Assembly: GCA_900319505.1 (NCBI GenBank)
Contig: ONOV01000008.1
Span: 1-11,675, forward strand
Direction: 5' to 3'
Length of the DNA: 11,675 bases
Origin: an uncultured Erysipelotrichaceae bacterium
Lineage (GTDB): Bacteria > Bacillota_I > Bacilli_A > Erysipelotrichales > Erysipelotrichaceae
Position 1 is the stretch's first letter; the number at the start of each line of letters is the position of its first letter. Under the pieces are notes generated by a model, which worked only from the letters and a program-made list of their open reading frames with translations, did not search any database and was not told the DNA's origin. Below are positions 7,626 through 11,675 of the stretch, piece by piece. The position numbers and the translations under genes were made by a program.

Positions 7626-7748
7626 CTAATAGGAATCGCCTTTGTGCAGATAACGGCTTTTTTTCAGCCTTGCGTATTTTCCGCTCTGCAAAGCATCCTG
7701 TGCTTCTGCCATGAAATGATCGATTCTGGTCCATACATCCATCTCCAT
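7626..7748 (-). CDS. Possible small ORF (40 aa, or 38 aa from the second ATG)
   Basis: A short frame from ATG 7748 to TAG at 7626-7628 encodes 40 residues; the second ATG at 7742 gives 38 and has AGGG 6 nt upstream. The product has a protein-like composition with a likely amphipathic helix (RIDHFMAEAQDALQSGKYAR) and a basic, aromatic end (KKSRYLHKGDSY). No membrane segment and no family is recognised. It lies between the terminator of the acetyltransferase gene and the pfl promoter, and no separate promoter is evident, so it may be a remnant or a chance frame. A longer overlapping frame on the same strand looks less protein-like. Confidence 0.38.
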   Translation of the reverse strand: MEMDVWTRIDHFMAEAQDALQSGKYARLKKSRYLHKGDSY

Positions 7749-7765
7749 CCCTATTGCAGCGGATT

Positions 7766-7815
7766 GCAGTTCTTTTCATTTCTGAAGATTCCTTCAGAAA
7801 TGAAAAGAGGACTGC
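7766..7815. repeat. Long near-perfect hairpin downstream of the acetyltransferase gene
   Basis: A 17-bp perfect inverted repeat (7771-7787 with 7792-7808) closes on a 4-nt loop. After a 2-nt bulge (7809-7810) five more base pairs form (7766-7770 with 7811-7815), about 22 bp in all. There is no U-tract after it on either strand. It overlaps the 3' arm and tail of the terminator hairpin at 7807-7822, so the two structures compete. Confidence 0.8.
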
Positions 7816-7822
7816 CGTCCTC
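7798..7822 (-). terminator. Terminator of the UPF0158-GNAT gene
   Basis: On the minus strand GAGGAC (7817-7822) pairs with GTCCTC (7807-7812) around a GGCA loop and is followed by TTTTCATTT. The stem begins inside the stop codon of the gene. The stem is only 6 bp and the U-tract is interrupted, and both overlap the longer hairpin at 7766-7815. Confidence 0.6.
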
Positions 7823-8705
7823 ATTCCACCGTATATTCAACCGCTTTGATCCGGCCATATCCGCATGCCTTCAGAAAAGCTTTCACACTGTCATTCTGCC
7901 TTTCCATGCGCACCGCCGTCTTCTCATTCTCCTGTCTGACATGATCCAATAGACTCCTGCCGACCCCCTTATGCCGGTATTCCTTTCTGACATACATCTC
8001 CTTCACCACAGCCGTATCTTCAATATACTTTCCATAAACATAGGCAATGAACCTGCCATTATCACTGACCGCATAGACAAACTGATCCTCACCGATCATC
8101 TCATCCGTATGCTCTTCCCTTTCCTCTTCCATCAGCCGGTCATACGCATCCGTCAGATAGGAAAGCAGATTCATATTCCGTTCTGACATCTCTACAATCC
8201 TGAACGGATCCTTCTGTACTTTTACCTCTTTCTGTACTTCTTCCCTTGGTCTGAACTGTTCTTCATCATTCCAGTCAAAATCCGCATTATCATCGTCATC
8301 CATCTCTTCTTCTCTGTTTTCATACGGAATGTTATTGGCATCACACCAGTCCCTGGCCAGATTCAGATAGTATTCATCCTGGAATGCATACCAGTCATCC
8401 AGCAGACCGAATCTTTCACAAGTCCCTCTGAACCTTCTGAAAGCACCTCTGCCTCTGATACTGTTGCCAAGCCATTCCTTTGCCTGTCCATCTTCCAGAG
8501 AATCAATGAATTCCTCCATGATGTGATAGTCATTGATATCATACCGGGAAGGCAGCGGAACAAGATCTTCCTCATCCTCCTGCTCCTCTTCTCTTTCATA
8601 CGGTCCATACCACTGGAATGTCTCATCCGCCCGGTTGTAATAGCCGATGCTCTCATCGCTTACCATCCGCATCGCATCTGCCGCATCTCTTAAATTCAAT
8701 GTCAT
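7821..8705 (-). CDS. UPF0158 domain fused to a GNAT N-acetyltransferase
   Basis: The 294-residue protein has two parts. Residues about 1-130 match the UPF0158 family of unknown function: an N-terminal LRDAADAMRMVSDESIGYYN, then IMEEFIDSL, GRGAFRRFRG (85-94), DDWYAFQDEY and ARDWCDANNI. Residues about 131-160 are a very acidic linker (EEEMDDDDNADFDWNDEEQ). Residues about 167-290 are a GNAT fold: strand VVKEMYVRKEYRHKGVGRSL contains the acetyl-CoA-binding pattern R244-x-x-G247-x-G249, and NDSVKAFLKACGY is the usual C-terminal motif. It would transfer an acetyl group from acetyl-CoA to an unknown amine in the cytoplasm. Start 8705 has AAGAGG 9 nt upstream; TAGAAT at 8727-8732 is a likely -10, so it is probably transcribed alone. 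Acceptor and role of the UPF0158 part are unknown. Confidence 0.88.
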   Translation of the reverse strand: MTLNLRDAADAMRMVSDESIGYYNRADETFQWYGPYEREEEQEDEEDLVPLPSRYDINDYHIMEEFIDSLEDGQAKEWLGNSIRGRGAFRRFRGTCERFGLLDDWYAFQDEYYLNLARDWCDANNIPYENREEEMDDDDNADFDWNDEEQFRPREEVQKEVKVQKDPFRIVEMSERNMNLLSYLTDAYDRLMEEEREEHTDEMIGEDQFVYAVSDNGRFIAYVYGKYIEDTAVVKEMYVRKEYRHKGVGRSLLDHVRQENEKTAVRMERQNDSVKAFLKACGYGRIKAVEYTVE

Positions 8706-8726
8706 GATTCCATACCTCTTTTCTCT

Positions 8727-8732
8727 ATTCTA
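8727..8732 (-). promoter_or_regulatory. Candidate -10 box of the UPF0158-GNAT gene
   Basis: TAGAAT on the minus strand matches the -10 consensus at 5 of 6 positions and lies 21 nt before the start codon. The -35 region falls in the brnQ terminator stem and is poor. Support is mainly the -10 box and the independent terminator just upstream. Confidence 0.4.
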
Positions 8733-8740
8733 CCGCAATC

Positions 8741-8772
8741 AGAAAATGAGAACACCTGACAGATGTTCTCAT
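8741..8772 (-). terminator. Terminator after brnQ
   Basis: A 9-bp perfect stem (8764-8772 with 8746-8754, 9-nt loop) lies 12 nt past the brnQ stop and is followed on the minus strand by TTTCTG after the stem's final T. The U-tract is short, so termination may be incomplete. Confidence 0.7.
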
Positions 8773-8784
8773 GCAATGTCTGCT

Positions 8785-10116
8785 TCAGATCTGCTGCGGA
8801 CTGATGCTTTCCCGCATGGATGCTTCATGCTTTGCCGGCATGAACCAGCCGATCATAAAGCCGATCACCGCCGGAATGATCCAGCAGAGATCCGTGCAGG
8901 GCGGAATGGATGTGACAGCTCTGGAAATAAAGGGAATATTGAACCCGGCTGAAGACAGAGAATAGATGATGGACACAATACCGGTAAAAAGAAGCGACAT
9001 CTTATAGACATTCTCATGACCCTTCAGCTTTTCATCCAGTAAGCCAAGAATGACTAACACAATGGCAATCGGATACATGGCATTGAGAATCGGTACGGAA
9101 ATGACAAGAATCTGATCCAGCCCGACAACCGACATGAAGAAAGAGGAAATGGTAAACAGAGCTACCCATCCCTGATAATTCATTCTGGAAATGGAAGCGA
9201 AGTATTCCGAGCATGAGCACAATAATCCGATACAGGTTGTCAGACATGCAAGAATATAGATCACCGCCAGCAGGATGAGCCCCGGTGTGCCGAAAAGATA
9301 GGCAACGATATTGGTCAGAACATTGGCACCATTGGCCGCTTCAGCAGAGATCGCAGCGGATAAGGAACCGACATGGGCCATGAATGCATAGACAACAAGC
9401 AGCAGAAGACCGGCAATCCATCCGGCAATAACTGTATAGTGCACAATGTCTTTCTTATCCTTCACACCCTGATCCATGACATTCAGCGCAATGATGTTGC
9501 CGAAGTTAAGCGCCGCCAGCGTATCCATAGTCAGATAGCCGTCAAGAAATCCCTGCAGCGTCTGCGAAGAGGCATAGGCACCGTCTGGCTCAGTCAGAGG
9601 ACCGTCCACATTGACAAAGCAGACAATCGCAACCACAAGCATCAGCCCCAGCAGAATCGGTCCAAGAAACTTGCCTAATGTATCCGTCAGCTTATCAGGT
9701 CTTGCGCTCAGAAAATAGGCAATGGCAAAAAAGACAAGCGAATAGGCAATGCGCATGCCCATGGTCACATGGCCCACAAAGGGAATTACCGCCATTTCAA
9801 AGGACACGGCAGCGTTTCTTGGAATGGCAAGGCCCGGGCCAAGGGACAGGAAGACTAAGATCGTAAACAGTGTGGCAAATCTTCTGCCAGCTCTTGAGGC
9901 AAGATGCGGCAGATCCGAGAACTTGGCAATCACAATGACGCCCAGAACCGGAAACAGAATTGCGGTAATGCCGAAGCCAAGCATGCCCTTCCAGGTTTCC
10001 GTACCAGCCTGAAAGCCCATGAAAGGCGGGAAGATCAGGTTGCCTGAGCCGAAAAACATGGAAAACAGGGTAATCCCGATCGCGATCGATGTCATCGTAC
10101 TGAGTTTCTTCTTCAT
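8785..10116 (-). CDS. brnQ: Branched-chain amino acid:cation symporter, LIVCS family
   Basis: This 443-residue inner-membrane carrier imports leucine, isoleucine and valine with a cation (Na+ or H+). Length fits E. coli BrnQ (439). The N-terminal signature is SIAIGITLFSMFFGSGNLIF followed by PPFMGFQAG, and the protein is hydrophobic throughout with about 12 membrane segments ending in IIPAVIGFMIGWFMPA. The start at 10116 has AAAGGAG 7 nt upstream. It is preceded by a complete T-box leader with a valine-type specifier and by a promoter at 10404-10432. So expression should rise when charged tRNA for a branched-chain amino acid is scarce, which independently supports the substrate call. It has its own terminator and appears monocistronic. 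Confidence 0.96.
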   Translation of the reverse strand: MKKKLSTMTSIAIGITLFSMFFGSGNLIFPPFMGFQAGTETWKGMLGFGITAILFPVLGVIVIAKFSDLPHLASRAGRRFATLFTILVFLSLGPGLAIPRNAAVSFEMAVIPFVGHVTMGMRIAYSLVFFAIAYFLSARPDKLTDTLGKFLGPILLGLMLVVAIVCFVNVDGPLTEPDGAYASSQTLQGFLDGYLTMDTLAALNFGNIIALNVMDQGVKDKKDIVHYTVIAGWIAGLLLLVVYAFMAHVGSLSAAISAEAANGANVLTNIVAYLFGTPGLILLAVIYILACLTTCIGLLCSCSEYFASISRMNYQGWVALFTISSFFMSVVGLDQILVISVPILNAMYPIAIVLVILGLLDEKLKGHENVYKMSLLFTGIVSIIYSLSSAGFNIPFISRAVTSIPPCTDLCWIIPAVIGFMIGWFMPAKHEASMRESISPQQI

Positions 10117-10129
10117 TTGATTTCTCCTT

Positions 10130-10170
10130 TGGATAAAATAAATGCATCGCCTCTATTTGAGACGATGCAT
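10130..10170 (-). terminator. T-box intrinsic terminator (conditional)
   Basis: On the minus strand a 12-bp stem with one G-U pair (10159-10170 with 10142-10153, 5-nt loop) is followed by TTATTTTAT. It lies just after the T-box sequence and ends about 14 nt before brnQ. It stops transcription unless uncharged tRNA stabilises the competing antiterminator. Confidence 0.9.
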
Positions 10171-10365
10171 GCATTTCCACCGCGGTACCACTCAGCTTGT
10201 GTATCAGATCCGATACACCACTCATCCGGTTCCAGCAAACCGTAGAACTGTAACGGGTTCACCCGTGCGCAATTACTATACCTTCACCGCGCCCGCTCAG
10301 AAGTGACATCAGAAGAACGCCACGTATCCCTTCTCACCAGCCAGGGACTCTCTGCAGCGATAAAC
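10142..10365 (-). promoter_or_regulatory. T-box riboswitch controlling brnQ, specifier probably GTC (Val)
   Basis: All parts of a T-box leader are visible on the minus strand. The Stem I base pairs 10351-10359 with 10294-10301, with one bulged G. On the 3' side the specifier region reads GATGTCACTTCTGAGC, and the best reading of the codon is GTC (10307-10305) followed by the usual ACT. A middle hairpin lies at 10253-10266. Stem III pairs 10199-10205 with 10212-10218. The T-box sequence GAGTGGTACCGCGGTGG is at 10178-10194; its TGGT pairs with the ACCA end of a tRNA with discriminator A, as in valine tRNA. Valine fits a branched-chain amino acid transporter. TCA (Ser), one nucleotide later, is the main alternative reading and fits the motif less well. 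Confidence 0.93.
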
Positions 10366-10403
10366 ATTCTTCTTTTTCTTCCTCAATGCTTTTTACAGTT
10401 TTT

Positions 10404-10432
10404 ATGGTAAGCGCATTCATCCGCTTCGTCAA
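10404..10432 (-). promoter_or_regulatory. Promoter of the T-box/brnQ transcript
   Basis: TTGACG (10427-10432, 5/6 to the -35 consensus) and TACCAT (10404-10409, 4/6 to the -10) are separated by 17 nt on the minus strand. Predicted start is near 10397, about 40 nt before Stem I of the T-box. Confidence 0.65.
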
Positions 10433-10454
10433 GCCTTTTTCATAAGGAATTGTG

Positions 10455-10493
10455 ACAGCAGACCCGATTCTGTTTCAGAAAATCTTCTGCTGT
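10455..10493. repeat. Nested inverted repeat between divergent promoters
   Basis: ACAGCAGA (10455-10462) and TCTGCTGT (10486-10493) form an 8-bp perfect inverted repeat. Inside it TTCTG (10468-10472) and CAGAA (10476-10480) form a second 5-bp stem, leaving a symmetric 5/5 internal loop. No U-tract follows on either strand. It lies between the leftward brnQ promoter and the rightward HAD-like gene and could be a protein-binding site. I see no gene in 10433-10599. Confidence 0.45.
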
Positions 10494-10552
10494 ACAGTCA
10501 TGCATTTCCTTTCAAAATCCATCATGGAAAACGGTGTTTTACCGGCTGATAA

Positions 10553-10561
10553 TGGTATGAT
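10553..10561 (+). promoter_or_regulatory. Extended -10 promoter of the HAD-like gene
   Basis: TGGTATGAT combines a TGn extension with TATGAT (5/6 to the -10 consensus) at 10556-10561, 38 nt before the start codon. There is no good -35 hexamer, which extended -10 promoters can tolerate. Confidence 0.5.
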
Positions 10562-10599
10562 AAGGACAGAACCTGTTTAAAAATAATCATGGAGGCTAT

Positions 10600-11556
10600 A
10601 TGAGCAAAGAAAAGAAAGAGGACAAGCAGCTGCGCAAGATGGAAAAGAAAGCACCCAGGCCGGCAGTCATCTTTTCCTTTGACGGAGCAGTCATGGAAAC
10701 AGAACCTGCCATGGCAGCCACCTACAGACATGTATTTGCCGTTTTCGGCACCGGCCGTGAAATGACCCCGGAAAACTTCCAGGAAATCATCCGCGGCAAC
10801 ACCGCTGACATTCTGGCCAAGTATCTCCCCAAGGCAGATACCGCCCAGGCCCTGGAAGAGTTCAGCAGCTATCAGTCCCGGCATCTGATCGATCTGATTC
10901 AGCCGATGCACGGCGTCACGGATCTGTTAGTATGGCTGAAGGATAACGGCTATAAGACCGGTATTGTCTCCGCCCGCAAACGTTCGGAAATTGTTGAACT
11001 GCTGCGTCATACCGATATTGATTCCTACTTTGATGTCATCATCGGCAGTGCCGGACATCTTGACGAAAGATCTGATGCACTTCTGAAGTGCTGCCATCTG
11101 ATGGACGCAAAGTCATGCGTCTTCATTACCGACAGCGCATCCAATATCATGGCCGGGGTAGCCGACGGATGCTTCACCATCGGTATTGTCTCTCATCCTT
11201 CCCGTACGATCGACCTGCAGGAAGCCGGCGCCGGATTCCTGACAAAAGATTACAAGGAAATCAGAAAGCTGCTGGAAGGAGAGCCTTTATGGCTTGCCTA
11301 CTCCTTAAACTATGATGAGGAAACCCTCAAAGCCCTGAAGAAGAAGGCAAAGCAGGCCAAGAAGGAACGCAAGGAAGCCAAAGAAGCTGCCAAACGCATG
11401 CTGGATGATCATTATGAGATCAAAGAAGATCTGCCGGAAAAGAAAGAACAGCCTGTTAAAGCTTCTGCTGAGAAAAAGCCGGCTGAAAAAACAGAGCCGA
11501 AGCCGAAAAAGAAAGCTGCCCCTGCTTCCAAGACAAAGAAAACAAAGACAGCATAA
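10600..11556 (+). CDS. Degenerate HAD-superfamily protein with Lys/Ala-rich C-terminal tail
   Basis: Residues about 20-225 follow the phosphoglycolate phosphatase / beta-phosphoglucomutase type of HAD fold: motif I region VIFSFDGAVMETEP, a cap region at about 37-100, motif II GIVSARKR with Ser124, and motif IV FITDSASNIMAGVADG. Key residues are altered. The nucleophile aspartate of DxD is Ser26 (Asp28 remains), the motif III lysine appears to be lost (aligned near Asp155), and the second aspartate of motif IV is Asn182. It is therefore probably not a normal phosphohydrolase. The first 20 residues are highly charged, and residues about 243-318 form a lysine/alanine/glutamate-rich tail (KKKAKQAKKERKEAKEAAKR) ending in proline-lysine repeats, like nucleic-acid-binding tails. 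GGAGG lies 4 nt before the start. The gene is monocistronic and opposite to its neighbours; function unknown. Confidence 0.88.
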   Translation: MSKEKKEDKQLRKMEKKAPRPAVIFSFDGAVMETEPAMAATYRHVFAVFGTGREMTPENFQEIIRGNTADILAKYLPKADTAQALEEFSSYQSRHLIDLIQPMHGVTDLLVWLKDNGYKTGIVSARKRSEIVELLRHTDIDSYFDVIIGSAGHLDERSDALLKCCHLMDAKSCVFITDSASNIMAGVADGCFTIGIVSHPSRTIDLQEAGAGFLTKDYKEIRKLLEGEPLWLAYSLNYDEETLKALKKKAKQAKKERKEAKEAAKRMLDDHYEIKEDLPEKKEQPVKASAEKKPAEKTEPKPKKKAAPASKTKKTKTA

Positions 11557-11557
11557 T

Positions 11558-11594
11558 AAAATCGTGGGAATTCAGTTCCCACGATTTTTATTTA
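11558..11594. terminator. Bidirectional terminator between convergent genes
   Basis: A 13-bp perfect stem (11558-11570 with 11576-11588) with a TTCAG loop is flanked by A- and T-runs, so it has a U-tract in both directions. It starts 1 nt after the HAD-like stop codon and abuts the stop codon of the convergent minus-strand gene, and it should terminate both. Confidence 0.92.
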
Positions 11595-11675
11595 ACCTAA
11601 ATGTGCTTTGATGAACTTGGCTACGCCTTCTGCGTCCAGCTCATACTTATGCATCAAAGCATCCGCCGGTCCGCT
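11592..11675 (-). CDS. C-terminal end of a gene, probably transketolase (partial)
   Basis: Only the last 27 codons and the TAA stop are present. The translation ends SGPADALMHKYELDAEGVAK then FIKAHLG, which resembles the C-terminus of transketolases (typically SGP/SAP, then a helix with a glycine or phenylalanine turn, then TAENVV-type residues before a final helix). Transketolase moves two-carbon units in the non-oxidative pentose phosphate pathway. The fragment is too short to be sure, and another thiamine-dependent enzyme is possible. Confidence 0.5.
   Translation of the reverse strand, partial: SGPADALMHKYELDAEGVAKFIKAHLG

Noticed and set aside
7576..7824. 82-residue minus-strand frame starting with an ATGA overlap at the end of the UPF0158-GNAT gene
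   Set aside because: Its first codons run through the terminator and the long palindrome, giving a mirror-like peptide, and the rest is Arg/Ser-rich with no recognisable pattern. The overlapping 38-40 residue frame looks more protein-like. The overlap itself is the only point in its favour.
1..11675. Insertion sequences, prophage, integrative elements or CRISPR
   Set aside because: No transposase or integrase motifs, terminal repeats, or regularly spaced repeats were seen; gene content is metabolic and evenly packed.

Overview
The window looks like ordinary chromosome from a fermentative, low-to-mid-GC Firmicute. A gut Erysipelotrichia-type or clostridial anaerobe is my best guess; this is inference from gene content, strong Shine-Dalgarno sites and a T-box leader, not from a marker gene. 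I see no mobile element, CRISPR array, rRNA or tRNA. Nearly everything is on the minus strand, so transcription runs right to left. The exceptions are one plus-strand HAD-like gene and its signals at the right end.

Layout, left to right. (1) 1-1241: most of glutamate dehydrogenase (gdhA), cut at its C-terminus by the window edge, with its own candidate promoter. (2) 1381-4382: a tightly packed four-gene operon read from 4382 downward. It encodes a 59-residue small protein, a BlaI/MecI-type winged-helix repressor, a membrane protein with an EF-Tu-domain-2-like barrel and a SseB-like domain, and an M18 aminopeptidase. A TATAAT box overlaps an inverted repeat upstream. (3) 4468-7579: the pflA-pflB operon for pyruvate formate-lyase, with the activase gene first and overlapping pflB by 4 nt. 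It has a perfect FNR-type palindrome positioned for class II activation and a clear terminator. (4) 7513-7822: a 308-base gap holding the pfl promoter, a possible 38-40 residue small ORF and two overlapping hairpins. (5) 7821-8705: a UPF0158-GNAT acetyltransferase fusion. (6) 8741-10432: the branched-chain amino acid transporter brnQ, preceded by a complete T-box riboswitch whose best specifier reading is GTC (valine), with a sigma-70-type promoter. (7) 10553-11594: a plus-strand degenerate HAD-family protein with a long lysine/alanine-rich tail, ending in a bidirectional terminator. (8) 11592-11675: the last 27 codons of a convergent gene, probably transketolase.

The recognisable genes fit anaerobic sugar fermentation and amino acid metabolism: pyruvate cleavage to formate and acetyl-CoA, glutamate interconversion, peptide trimming, valine-responsive uptake of branched-chain amino acids, and perhaps the pentose phosphate pathway.

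The least explained parts are the BlaI-type operon without a BlaR1 sensor, the HAD-like protein lacking its catalytic aspartate, the UPF0158-GNAT fusion, and the structured 7513-7822 gap. All functional statements come from reading motifs by eye; no database search was run.
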